From the NCBI GenBank assembly GCA_013138975.1, contig WTBR01000111.1, positions 1-59,770 on the forward strand: DNA of 59,770 nt. Reading direction: 5' to 3'. The position numbers were made by a program, and so were the translations under genes. The notes below the pieces were generated by a model. It was given only the letters and a program-made list of their open reading frames with translations. It made no database searches and had not been told where the DNA came from. The stretch comes from Bacteroidales bacterium (GTDB lineage: Bacteria; Bacteroidota; Bacteroidia; Bacteroidales; UBA12077). Shown one piece after another: positions 17,029 through 25,475 of the stretch; the first letter of the stretch is position 1; each line of letters begins with the position of its first letter.

Positions 17029-17637
17029 ATGGAGCAAGATACACACGATCATTACGACCACGAGGGCTCGAAGCTTGGAATGTGGTTGTTTATCTTTACT
17101 GAACTATTATTCTTTGGTGGATTATTTATAGTATATGGAGTATCGAGGTATAAGAATGGAATTGCATTTAGCATGTCTGCTGAAGAATTAGATGTTACGA
17201 TTGGTACAGTAAATACGATAATATTATTAATTAGTAGCGCAACAATTGCAATGTCGATTTCCTCAATTCAAATGAAAAAGGCAAAACTTACCATCGCACT
17301 ATTATCTGTAACTTTAATTTTAGGAATTATTTTTTTAATAAATAAATATTTTGAGTGGGGTGCAAAAATTGATCATGGACTTTATCCCGGATCAGATGTA
17401 TTACAACAATTTGGAAACGGTGAAACATTGTTTTTTGGCCTGTATTATTTCATGACAGGATTACATGCTTTGCATATTATTATTGGGATGATTTTTATTG
17501 CAGTGATGATTGTAAAAGTTAGAAATGGTAAAATTCATGCCGATCGATTTGTGCAACTTGAAAATGCAGGTTTGTATTGGCATTTGGTTGATATTATTTG
17601 GATATTCTTATTTCCTTTATTCTATTTAATAGCTTAA
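17029..17637 (+). CDS. coxC: Cytochrome c oxidase subunit III
   Basis: A 202-residue membrane protein of the COX3 family with five predicted helices, the length usual for caa3 and cbb3-like short subunit III. The N-terminus is rich in His and Asp (MEQDTHDHYDHEG), followed by KLGMWLFIFTELLFFGG. The C-terminal helices contain GLHALHIIIGM and the ending YWHLVDIIWIFLFPLFYL, both typical. It follows coxA after about 100 bases and precedes coxD by two bases. Confidence 0.95.
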   Translation: MEQDTHDHYDHEGSKLGMWLFIFTELLFFGGLFIVYGVSRYKNGIAFSMSAEELDVTIGTVNTIILLISSATIAMSISSIQMKKAKLTIALLSVTLILGIIFLINKYFEWGAKIDHGLYPGSDVLQQFGNGETLFFGLYYFMTGLHALHIIIGMIFIAVMIVKVRNGKIHADRFVQLENAGLYWHLVDIIWIFLFPLFYLIA

Positions 17638-17639
17638 TT

Positions 17640-17924
17640 ATGGAAAACTCGGAAGAACACAAAATAGTAAGTTTTAAAACCTATTTAATAATTCTGGTTT
17701 CGCTTATTTGCTTTACACTATTATCGGTATTTGTCACAAAAATTGATTTAGGAAATATAAGTATTATAGTTGCTTTGTCGATTGCAGCCATAAAATCGTT
17801 ACTGGTATTTTCTGTTTTTATGCATTTGTATTACGACAAAAAAATGTACTCGATTATGGTTGCCGGAGTAATACTTTTAATGACTTTAGTATTGATAATA
17901 ACATTTTTGGATTACGGTTTTTAA
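17640..17924 (+). CDS. coxD: Cytochrome c oxidase subunit IV
   Basis: A 94-residue protein of the prokaryotic COX4 family with three hydrophobic helices and the short loop MHLYYDKKMY near residue 60. The ATG at 17640 (MENSEEHKIV) is chosen because it directly follows the coxC stop. An upstream in-frame ATG lies inside coxC. Its role is structural stabilisation of subunits I and III. It is followed by coxB after 16 bases. Confidence 0.92.
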   Translation: MENSEEHKIVSFKTYLIILVSLICFTLLSVFVTKIDLGNISIIVALSIAAIKSLLVFSVFMHLYYDKKMYSIMVAGVILLMTLVLIITFLDYGF

Positions 17925-17940
17925 TATATAAATCTTAGCA

Positions 17941-18876
17941 ATGTATTCAAATCTATCAAATTTTTCAGAAGGTATCGATGACGCATTTGTAATTATATTT
18001 GGAGTAATTGCATTTTTCTTAGTCGGATTAACTGCGGTACTAATTTATTTTTTAATTCGATATCGTGAAAAGAAAAATCCGGTACCAACTCAAATTGAGG
18101 GTAATATTTGGCTGGAAATTGTCTGGACAATTATTCCAATAGGCCTTGTAATAGGAATGTTTTATTACGGTTGGATGGCATGGATACCAATGATGTCTGA
18201 TGCACCTAAAGATTCAATTGAGATAAAAACCACCGCTCAAATGTGGTCGTGGAAATTTGAATATCCAAATGGTAAAAAAACGGATACTTTAATTATACCT
18301 ATTGATAAAGCAATCGCATTAAAGTTATCATCGCCCGATGTATTGCATAGTTTATACATACCTGCTTTTAGAGTTAAGAGAGATATTGTACCGGGTAGAA
18401 TAATTGATATGTGGTTCGAGGCAAAACGGGAAGGATCATACGATCTGTTTTGTGCAGAATATTGTGGTTTGCAGCACTCATTCATGACAACCGAGGTGAA
18501 AGTGTTATCGCAAGAAAAATACGATGAATGGTATATTGATACCACAGCAGCAGTTATAGCCGCAGCTACTCCCGGAGCATTGGGATTGAAAGTTTTAAGA
18601 GATAATGGTTGTATAGCATGTCACTCATTGGATGGATCTAAGTTAGTCGGGCCATCGTATAAAGGAATTTTCGGACACGAAGTCGAAATAGAGACAAAAG
18701 GAGTAGAGAGAACAGTTATGGTTGATGCCGAATACATCAAGAAATCGATTTACAGCCCTGATGAGGATTTGGTAAAAGGTTTTAGCAAAGGCTTAATGAG
18801 ATCATATAAAGATGAACTCAGCGAAGAAGAGGTCGAGCAAATTATCGTGTATTTTGAAACGCTGTCAAAGAAATAG
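17941..18876 (+). CDS. coxB: Cytochrome c oxidase subunit II with fused cytochrome c domain
   Basis: CoxB (311 residues) accepts electrons at CuA. Two N-terminal helices (about 16-40 and 60-82) are followed by a cupredoxin domain with all CuA ligands: H136 in LHSLYIP, and C171, E173, C175, H179 and M182 in FCAEYCGLQHSFM. A cytochrome c domain follows with CIACH at 224-228 and a likely axial Met in GLMRSY. The fusion makes the enzyme caa3-type. Usually coxB is first in the operon; here the order is I-III-IV-II. Electrons are expected to come from ActE/ActA of the divergent operon. Confidence 0.95.
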   Translation: MYSNLSNFSEGIDDAFVIIFGVIAFFLVGLTAVLIYFLIRYREKKNPVPTQIEGNIWLEIVWTIIPIGLVIGMFYYGWMAWIPMMSDAPKDSIEIKTTAQMWSWKFEYPNGKKTDTLIIPIDKAIALKLSSPDVLHSLYIPAFRVKRDIVPGRIIDMWFEAKREGSYDLFCAEYCGLQHSFMTTEVKVLSQEKYDEWYIDTTAAVIAAATPGALGLKVLRDNGCIACHSLDGSKLVGPSYKGIFGHEVEIETKGVERTVMVDAEYIKKSIYSPDEDLVKGFSKGLMRSYKDELSEEEVEQIIVYFETLSKK

Positions 18877-19443
18877 CTTAATAATTATAACTCTCAAATT
18901 GAAGAAGGTGCTAAGCGGCTATATTTTCAGGTTCTTTAGTAACTCTTTTCATAAGGATTTTTATTTATAAGTAAATCCGCTAAGTACCTATGTTTTGACA
19001 ACTATTTGGGTCATTAAAATTAAAAGGAATAATTTAATAGAACGCAGATTAAACGGATTTCGGTAAAAACCGAAAACGCTGATCACGGAGATCTTATCAA
19101 TAATTATTTTTAGATCATTTAATTTATTTGAGGTTTCTAAATGGGATCATTTAATCCGTTTTATCAGCGTTTCGACTTTTTAGTCGAATCAGTGTCATCA
19201 GCGTTCTAATAAAAATAGGTTCTCAATTTAGAAGAAGGTGCTAAGTGGTTATATTTTCAGGTTCTTTAGTAACTCTTTTTAAGGATATTTTGTTCATGAG
19301 TAAATCAGCTAAGCACCTGATCTTAGAGTTAATAATAGTTTGTGAAATGTAGTTTTAAAAAAAAGCCTTTTTAGGTATCCTTATTGATTAAATCGAACAA
19401 AATGGAAAAAAATCTGTAATTTTGTACAAAGGAGAAATAAGAT
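18877..19443. repeat. R2a-R3a-R2b repeat block and TA promoter region
   Basis: The gap holds R2a (18906-18989), R3a (19039-19220) and R2b (19236-19318), and no gene. R2 units begin AGGTGCTAAG and end with its reverse complement, giving a stem with an AT-rich loop. R3a has arms with GCAGATTAAACGGAT and, on the other side, ATCCGTTTTATCAGC, plus CGGTAAAAACCG. At the right end, TAATTTTG (19417-19424) fits the Bacteroidota -7 box and precedes an AAGGAG Shine-Dalgarno for the antitoxin. Confidence 0.8.
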
Positions 19444-19683
19444 ATGCATACAATTAAGTTAAAAATAAGTGATAAAGTTTATGATAAGTTGATATGGCTT
19501 TTAAGTAAATTTAATAAAGACGAGGTTGAAATTGTATCGGATGTTGATACTTATGCAGAAACTCAAAAATACCTTAAAAAGGAATTGGATGAAATATTTA
19601 ATGGAGAAGCAACTTTTCATACTCTAGAAGAATTTGATAAAAAACTTGATGACTCAATTCGTGCAAATGAAACTAAAATTTAA
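19444..19683 (+). CDS. Putative antitoxin of a type II toxin-antitoxin pair
   Basis: A 79-residue acidic protein overlapping the start of a ParE/RelE-type toxin gene. The N-terminus MHTIKLKISDKVYDKLIWLLSKF resembles a ribbon or short beta strand plus helix for dimerisation or DNA binding. The C-terminal half is charged, as in antitoxins that wrap their toxin. A good Shine-Dalgarno (AAGGAG, about 9 bases before ATG) and a TAATTTTG -7 box support the start. The family assignment rests mainly on gene order. Confidence 0.75.
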   Translation: MHTIKLKISDKVYDKLIWLLSKFNKDEVEIVSDVDTYAETQKYLKKELDEIFNGEATFHTLEEFDKKLDDSIRANETKI

Positions 19684-19954
19684 ATCTACTTTTTCAGATA
19701 GGTTATCTAGACAAGTAAGTTATATATCGCACGATTCCCCAACAAGAGCAAGAAAGTTTAAAAATAACTTGATTAAGCATATTAAGAAAATCCCCAAGAA
19801 TCCATATTCTTACAGAAAATCTAAATACTTCGAAGACAAAACTGTTCGAGATTTAATTTTTAAAGGATATTGTATTATTTTCCGAATTAATGAAAAAGAA
19901 AATTCAATTGAGATTTTTGGTTTCACAAAGTACCAAGAGAATTCTACTGATTAA
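19667..19954 (+). CDS. ParE/RelE-superfamily toxin
   Basis: A 95-residue basic protein of the ParE/RelE superfamily. Visible family features are an N-terminal basic strand-helix part, the segment KNPYSYRKSKYFEDKTVRDL with the arginine-rich strand, and the hydrophobic strand GYCIIFRINEKENSIEIFGF. The ATG at 19667 overlaps the antitoxin gene by 17 bases; an ATG at 19649 is possible. It should inhibit translation or gyrase when free. It lies between repeat blocks, a common place for small TA modules. Confidence 0.82.
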   Translation: MKLKFKSTFSDRLSRQVSYISHDSPTRARKFKNNLIKHIKKIPKNPYSYRKSKYFEDKTVRDLIFKGYCIIFRINEKENSIEIFGFTKYQENSTD

Positions 19955-20232
19955 TACTAAAGAATCTCACATTTAATAACAGCAGGTCTTACTTTATCTT
20001 AAAAAAAAGGAATAATTTAATCCGTTTTATCTGCGTTTCGACTTTTATAGTCGAATCAGTGTCATCAGCGTTCTAATAAAATTTAGGTTTATAATTTAGA
20101 AGAAGGTGCTAAGCGGCTATATTTTCAGGTTCCTTGGTAATTCTCATTGCAATATTTCACTCATAAGTAAATCCGCTAAGCACCTATGTATTAGAGGTAG
20201 TAATAGTTTGTAAAATGTAGATGTGGATTTTT
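19955..20232. repeat. R3b-R2c repeat block
   Basis: R3b (about 20019-20088) is only the right half of the R3 unit and lacks the left arm. R2c follows at 20104-20185. No gene or clear terminator is seen between the toxin gene and the convergent heme O synthase gene. Confidence 0.8.
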
Positions 20233-21120
20233 TTAAATTAATATCGATTCCAAAATAAGGATTGACATAATAAGAAGCATAAAAGCATTTATTTCGATAA
20301 ATGCTTTTTTAGTGTCAAAAGAATTAGCGGTTTTAAAAATGATTCGATGAATAGAAAATATTAACCATGCATTTGCAATTATTATAATTACAATAGATAT
20401 TTCAGATTGAATTATTCCGAAAGAAGGAAATAAAAGAGAAGTGAAAGATGTAGCTAGAATCCACATAAATATTAAACTTTTTATTTGATCTTTTGAAAAT
20501 ACTTGTTGTAGCAGACCTAAGCCAGCTTTTCTATAATCATCGGAGTATTTAATATGTAAAAGCCAAAAATGAGGAATTTGCCACATGTACATAAAAAATG
20601 AGATAAAGATTATTTCAGGATTTAAAAGATAAGCGCCGGTTGCACTCCATCCAATAAGCAAAGGAGTAACTCCTGTTAACGATCCGGGAACAACTGCAAA
20701 AGCAGTCTTTTTTTTCAGGTAAGTATAAAAGCCATTATACCATAATAAATTTAGTAGGCCAAGCAGAGCAGGAGTAAGTCCTGTTTTTGTATAAAGAACA
20801 ATAAAACCCAGCAAGCATAAAATAATTGCAATTAGTAATCCTGTTTTTGCTGAGATTTTTCCGGACGGAATAGGTCTGTTTTTTGTCCGTGACATTAAAG
20901 CATCTGTCGATCTCTCTTGATATTGATTTAAAGCTGATGCCCCACCTGCAAGTAATAAAACGCCAAGAATTACAAAAATAATTTCGATATCGAAAAATGA
21001 ATTAGCAACCAAATAACCCGTTGCAGCAGAAAAAGAAACAGTTAATGAAACTCCCAAACGCATTAGTTTTGGGAGAGAACTTATAATAGTCAGAATGTCA
21101 TGCAGAGCTTGTCGAAGCAT
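20233..21120 (-). CDS. cyoE: Protoheme IX farnesyltransferase (heme O synthase)
   Basis: This UbiA-family membrane prenyltransferase turns heme b into heme o, the first step to the heme a needed by the nearby caa3 oxidase. The 295 residues have about nine helices. The substrate motif is N-Q-Y-Q-E-R-S-T-D-A-L-M-S-R-T-K-N-R-P at about 65-83; the family normally has D at the place of E, a conservative change. A heme A synthase is not in this window. The gene is the last of a minus-strand cluster sco-doxX-HMA and follows sco after 16 bases. Confidence 0.93.
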   Translation of the reverse strand: MLRQALHDILTIISSLPKLMRLGVSLTVSFSAATGYLVANSFFDIEIIFVILGVLLLAGGASALNQYQERSTDALMSRTKNRPIPSGKISAKTGLLIAIILCLLGFIVLYTKTGLTPALLGLLNLLWYNGFYTYLKKKTAFAVVPGSLTGVTPLLIGWSATGAYLLNPEIIFISFFMYMWQIPHFWLLHIKYSDDYRKAGLGLLQQVFSKDQIKSLIFMWILATSFTSLLFPSFGIIQSEISIVIIIIANAWLIFSIHRIIFKTANSFDTKKAFIEINAFMLLIMSILILESILI

Positions 21121-21136
21121 TTTTAATTTTTAAATG

Positions 21137-21922
21137 CTAATTTACTTTTTTTATTGATCTTCTTCGACTTATAATTAATCCAAAAAATATTATTACCGCA
21201 AAAAACATGATAATTGTTCCAGCAACTCTGGTTACACTTAAAGTATAACTTTGTCCCTGAGGATCGTAATTAAAACAATATTGTAATACTTTATTTATTG
21301 TAGGTTTTGCAAGTCCCTTTTGAGCTTCAATAATTGCCATTTTTAAATCGAAAGGTAAAAAGTCAAGTCCGTATAAATAACGTGTAATTTTACCATCAGG
21401 GCTTATCAATATTATTCCGGATGGATGCGCAAAATCAAGGCCTGTAGCTTTGTATTTAAACCCGACTGCTTCAGTAATAGCATCTATACTTTTTTGATCA
21501 CCTGTAAGATACATCCAATGATCCGCTTTTTCTTTTACAATATTCTGAATGAAATTTCTTTTTTTCTTCTGGGCTTTAGCCGGAGTATCAGTAATATCAA
21601 AACTAATGGTTAAAATCTGATAATCCTTTCCCAGTTCCATATCTGTTTTTTCAACAACCCTTGAAATGCTTTCCTGTAAAGGATTACAAACACCCGGGCA
21701 ATTGAAATACACAAACGATAAAATTGTAGGTTTATCAATTAATTCTCTCAAACTTATTGTTACATCTTCTTCACTATTAAAAACCAAATCAAGGGGAATA
21801 GTGTCTTCTAAATGTTCAAGCCAGCCAATTTCAACAATATCCTGATTAATTGGTACCTGACTGCGCACTTGCATTGTTATTACGAATAAAAGTGCAATTA
21901 TTGCTGTTGTAATTTTTTTCAT
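21137..21922 (-). CDS. SCO1/SenC family copper chaperone
   Basis: SCO proteins deliver copper to the CuA site of subunit II. The 261 residues begin with a signal peptide or anchor (1-20). The thioredoxin-fold domain holds the copper ligands C75 and C79 in NCPGVC and H166 in DFAHPSG. A C-terminal transmembrane helix (about 229-250) ends in RRRS. The C-terminal anchor is a common variant in Bacteroidota. The gene is followed by cyoE, which supports a cytochrome oxidase assembly role. Confidence 0.93.
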   Translation of the reverse strand: MKKITTAIIALLFVITMQVRSQVPINQDIVEIGWLEHLEDTIPLDLVFNSEEDVTISLRELIDKPTILSFVYFNCPGVCNPLQESISRVVEKTDMELGKDYQILTISFDITDTPAKAQKKKRNFIQNIVKEKADHWMYLTGDQKSIDAITEAVGFKYKATGLDFAHPSGIILISPDGKITRYLYGLDFLPFDLKMAIIEAQKGLAKPTINKVLQYCFNYDPQGQSYTLSVTRVAGTIIMFFAVIIFFGLIISRRRSIKKVN

Positions 21923-21930
21923 AGTGCTTT

Positions 21931-22317
21931 TTATAAAATTCCAGGTTCGTTTTCACCTTTTTGATAAATTCCGGCAATCATTAAAGCACCACCCATAATG
22001 GTAACATCTTTTAATAATGACATAAATGCAAGTAATTTCTTTTCAGGATCAAAAAGTTGTGGGATATGAATTGTAACTATAAATATGAATAAGAGGAATG
22101 CAAGTAAAATACAAGAGAGTTTAATGTATTTCTTAAAGATGATACTAATGCTTGCTGCAATTAATGCAATTCCAGTAAGGATTATCGTAAAACTAGTTCC
22201 CGGAATAAATGAATTAAGCATTCCGGTAAAAAAATCTACCATAAGAAAATGATTTAATCCGAAAACTGCAAAGGGTAATGCAAATAGAATCCGTCCGATT
22301 GTTGTAAGATTTTTCAT
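21931..22317 (-). CDS. DoxX-like small membrane protein
   Basis: A 128-residue protein with four hydrophobic helices in the DoxX/DoxD-like pattern. The N-terminal segment G-R-I-L-F-A-L-P-F-A-V-F-G-L-N-H-F at 8-24 is the family mark. The function is not known in detail; such proteins often sit near oxidase and thiol-metabolism genes. It is separated from sco by 8 bases and from the HMA lipoprotein by 29, so the four genes look like one operon. Confidence 0.8.
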   Translation of the reverse strand: MKNLTTIGRILFALPFAVFGLNHFLMVDFFTGMLNSFIPGTSFTIILTGIALIAASISIIFKKYIKLSCILLAFLLFIFIVTIHIPQLFDPEKKLLAFMSLLKDVTIMGGALMIAGIYQKGENEPGIL

Positions 22318-22346
22318 ATTATAAGGATTAATTTAATATTCTGGAA

Positions 22347-22700
22347 TTATTCGGTAACAATGCTATGTTCTGCTGCCACATATCCTAAATCGTTAATAGC
22401 AAGTTTTACATTCGCCATATCTACTTTTGTAGAATCGAATTCCAAAATAGCAATTCCTTTTTCAAAATCGGCTTTTGAAGAGTATACTCCCTCAAATTCA
22501 TTAATTGCATTCTGGATTGCATTTTCGCATCCAGTACATGTCATTCCTTTAATATTAATTTCAACTTTCTGTGCATTAGCAACAATAACTTCTTCTGTCG
22601 TTTCTGTGGTTTCCTCTGCTTGCTCAGTTGTTTCTTTAGGTGTGTTTTGACATGCAAATGCAAACAAAAGAATTGGTATTAATAAGAATTTAATTTTCAT
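22347..22700 (-). CDS. Heavy-metal-associated (HMA) domain lipoprotein
   Basis: A 117-residue lipoprotein with signal MKIKFLLIPILLFAFAC (Cys17), a Thr/Glu-rich linker (18-40) and one HMA/MerP-like domain. The metal motif is GMTCTGC with C55 and C58. Copper is the likely ligand given the following sco and cyoE genes. Being outer- or inner-membrane tethered in the periplasm, it may pass Cu(I) to the SCO protein. It is the first gene of the cluster. Confidence 0.9.
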   Translation of the reverse strand: MKIKFLLIPILLFAFACQNTPKETTEQAEETTETTEEVIVANAQKVEINIKGMTCTGCENAIQNAINEFEGVYSSKADFEKGIAILEFDSTKVDMANVKLAINDLGYVAAEHSIVTE

Positions 22701-23321
22701 AAAGCATTTAGTTTTGAGTGAATTGATTGTTTAATGTATGTATATTAAAATACAATTTAAGTCAAACAAAGTTCAATCAACTGATTTAAAATAGTATGAA
22801 TGCTATAAAATAAATGCGGATATTATTTATTTACATTCATCTTCTTTACAAGGAATATTTATTGGATTGATTTCCGAATATTTAGAAGGAGGTGCTAAGC
22901 GGCTCTGCTTTATAGATGGTTCAATAATTTTTATAAAGTTATTCAATTTGTTAATTGATCCGCTAAGCACCTAGTTTTCAAAAATATTGACAGCTTTTTA
23001 ATTTTTTTTTGCCTAAAATAGTAGAACGCAGATAAAACGGATTTCGGTAAAAACCGAAAACGCTGATTTATACGAATCTTGATAATGGGTATTAAAACCA
23101 TCAAGCCGCTAGAGCGGCTAGGTGGTTATAGCTTGTTAAATAATTCAAAAATCCGTTTTATCTGCGTTTCGACATTTATAGTCAAATCTGTGGCATCAGC
23201 GTTCTAATAAAATTAGGTTTACGTGGGGATACTTTGTAATACAGCTATTATAAGTACATCGAAGTAAATCAAAGTGATAAGAATAAAAAAGTTTATCAAA
23301 CCTACGACTCTTTATTGCCCT
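22701..23321. repeat. R2d-R3c repeat block with internal hairpin
   Basis: R2d lies at 22890-22972 and R3c at 23023-23219. R3c has perfect 15-bp inner arms GCAGATAAAACGGAT / ATCCGTTTTATCTGC. In its centre at 23096-23127 there is a hairpin AACCATCAAGCCGCT / AGCGGCTAGGTGGTT that shares its core with 13092-13124. No gene is seen. The promoter of the HMA-doxX-sco-cyoE operon should be in 22701-22890 but no strong match stands out. Confidence 0.75.
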
Positions 23322-24392
23322 TTAGTATACATTCATCTTATCCGAAAACACTTTCCAAAGATCCAAATGAAATTGATAACTGTTATGATCAATCAAAATT
23401 TGTTTCCCGGAATTTAATTCATCATTCGGGGTTTTCCTGTATTTTATTTCAAAGTCATGTAGATAAGTTCCTTCAGGATGAAATTGAATTCCCAAAACAT
23501 TAGGGTATTTTTTATGAGCAATCGCTTCAATTATTTTTCTGTCTGTAGAAGTAGCTAATACACTTAAACCCTTTCCTAATTTCTCGATTGCCTGATGGTG
23601 ATTGCTGTATACCAGCGGAGTTAAATTTTCCTTAGAATCTCCAATAATTGGTATCGGATTATTGATTTTTATTTCGTGAAAATTTCCTGAAAATAAAGTT
23701 GAATTAATAACTAAATTATTATTGTAATTCCTGTGTTGATTATTGTTATCCGAAGCTAAAACTTCTTCGACGTATGTGAGATTATAGATTTCACTTGGAA
23801 TATCCTGAGTCATAGTTCCACCTGTAGCAATATTCATAGTTTGCATGCCTAAACAAATGCCATAAACAGTATAATCTTTATTCACTTCTAATAATGGAAT
23901 GTAATTTTCATTTTGTGATCCGCCCAATAAATGAAAAAAGAAGGAAGCTTCAAAATAATGCCTGTAAGGATCATTCATTCGAGTTAGTAAGCTCATTTGT
24001 TCACCATAAATTGCAGGAGGTAAATCCGGCCCACCAAAAAAGAATACGCCCTTACTTTCTTTAAACAGATCAGTGTAAACAGAAGAGCAATTATTTTTCT
24101 GAAAAAGTTGATCAGGAGACAGCGACTCTTTAATCTCTCTCAATTCAATATTTGTATAATTATTATCTAAAATAAAAGATTCAGACTTAGAATAATCATA
24201 ATTTTCTTTTTCATGATAAACACCAATAATTTTAAGATTATCAATATCAACTATTTTTTGATTAATCAAATTGGTGAAAAGCGCAAGATTGTATGCTGTA
24301 GGATGCACAAAAACCAGAGTGTTTTCTTGAGAAAAAATTGACAAAATTAATGTGAAAACAAGAAGGAAGGATAGAAGTAGTTTTTTCATCAT
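23322..24392 (-). CDS. Secreted class I glutamine amidotransferase-like (peptidase C26) protein
   Basis: A 356-residue protein with a signal peptide (1-21). The class I amidotransferase fold is indicated by FFFGGPDLPP near 113, the nucleophile Cys in YGICLGMQ near 185, and GIQFHPEG near 305 with the catalytic His and Glu. This is the pattern of gamma-glutamyl hydrolase / gamma-glutamyl-GABA hydrolase relatives. Export to the periplasm suggests hydrolysis of gamma-glutamyl peptides or folate-like compounds, which is inference. It stands alone between repeat blocks. Confidence 0.8.
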   Translation of the reverse strand: MMKKLLLSFLLVFTLILSIFSQENTLVFVHPTAYNLALFTNLINQKIVDIDNLKIIGVYHEKENYDYSKSESFILDNNYTNIELREIKESLSPDQLFQKNNCSSVYTDLFKESKGVFFFGGPDLPPAIYGEQMSLLTRMNDPYRHYFEASFFFHLLGGSQNENYIPLLEVNKDYTVYGICLGMQTMNIATGGTMTQDIPSEIYNLTYVEEVLASDNNNQHRNYNNNLVINSTLFSGNFHEIKINNPIPIIGDSKENLTPLVYSNHHQAIEKLGKGLSVLATSTDRKIIEAIAHKKYPNVLGIQFHPEGTYLHDFEIKYRKTPNDELNSGKQILIDHNSYQFHLDLWKVFSDKMNVY

Positions 24393-24489
24393 TAGTGTTT
24401 TTAGATTAAGCTATAAATTTAATAAATTTTAATTACCGTTCGTTTACTTATTAAAACAGAAAACAGTTCAAAGAATCTTCGTATAATTC

Positions 24490-24570
24490 GGTGCTTAGCG
24501 GATTTACTCATGAATAAAATATCGCTATGAGAATTACTAAAGAACTTGAAAATATAGCCGCTTAGCACCT
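24490..24570. repeat. R2e, inverted copy of the R2 repeat
   Basis: An 81-bp R2 unit in the opposite orientation to the other four, starting CGGTGCTTAGCGGATTTACT and ending with the reverse complement of AGGTGCTAAGCGG. Beside it at 24593-24633 a degenerate TTTGTG-rich stretch occurs that recurs at 27485-27531 and 54757-54810. Confidence 0.8.
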
Positions 24571-24652
24571 TCTTCTAAAACAGTCCATAATGTTTTCGTG
24601 TAACTTAGTGTGAACTTTGAGTGACTTTGTGGTATAATTTCAAAATCAATTT

Positions 24653-25177
24653 CTAACCTGAATTATCTTGCTTTAAAATCGAATAAATATAACAATCTTG
24701 TACTTTATCATTTTTTATAATAGATCTTTTCAAACAAGCTTCCTCCGTAAAACCACATCGGTTTAATAAGCGGATAGATGCAATATTTGATTCAAAAACA
24801 TGAGCAAATATTCTGGTAATATCAAAAGTTTCAAAAGCATATTCAGTCATTGCCTTTAATGCTTTAGTTACAATTCCTTTATTCCAGTATTTCTCACCTA
24901 GCCAATACCCAATTTCTGCATTTTGCCTGTAAACATCGCATTGTATTTCGACTCCTATTCCTCCAATTGCAGACCCTTTATAAACAATAGCAAAATTAGT
25001 TGCCGGATAACTTTTATTAGCAATCGTTATCCATTGTTTTGCAGCCAATTCGGTATAAGGGAATGGAAACTCATCACGAAGCATATCCCAAATATTCTTA
25101 TTATTAGCATTTCGAGATAAAGATTTAATATCTTTTTCTTGCCAGTTGCGCAGAGTAATGTTGCCTAGTTCAATCAT
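24653..25177 (-). CDS. GNAT family N-acetyltransferase (RimJ/RimL-like)
   Basis: A 174-residue acetyltransferase of the GNAT_3 type. Motif A is around I-G-Y-W-L-G-E-K-Y-W-N-K-G near residue 92, with the acetyl-CoA loop and G-I-V-T-K-A-L following. The segment HVFESNIASIRLLNRCGF near 125-142 is characteristic of RimJ/RimL-like enzymes that modify ribosomal protein or other N-termini. The substrate cannot be told. It is a single gene. Confidence 0.88.
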   Translation of the reverse strand: MIELGNITLRNWQEKDIKSLSRNANNKNIWDMLRDEFPFPYTELAAKQWITIANKSYPATNFAIVYKGSAIGGIGVEIQCDVYRQNAEIGYWLGEKYWNKGIVTKALKAMTEYAFETFDITRIFAHVFESNIASIRLLNRCGFTEEACLKRSIIKNDKVQDCYIYSILKQDNSG

Positions 25178-25475
25178 AAATTGAATGTTAAAGCTTAAAG
25201 ATAATAATTTTTGAATTGTTAACTTAACGTGATTCGATATAAGAGAGAAAATTACATGCTATACGATAATTAATTACACAAAATAATAGTTGGGTATCAA
25301 GATATAAGTATCAAGATTCAAGATTGTTTGTGCTTTTTTTCTTGATACTAAAATCTTATAAGTCTAATGATATAACGTGACCATAATCAGTCATATAAAA
25401 AAATATTACACCGAACTCTTGTTAAGTTATGTTAATAGCAATCAATAAATAGATTAATTATTTATCTTAGCCTTT
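25178..25475. other. Intergenic region upstream of the histidine kinase
   Basis: AT-rich with no gene. Short TATCAAG / ATTCAAG heptamer-like units occur near 25295-25325, and a TTCTTGATACT arm at about 25340 can pair with them. The promoter for the kinase gene is not clear. Confidence 0.4.

Noticed and set aside
18906..20185. CRISPR array from the recurring R2 units
   Set aside because: Units are about 83 bp, irregularly spaced, with an internal stem and in both orientations; the interspersed sequence includes genes.
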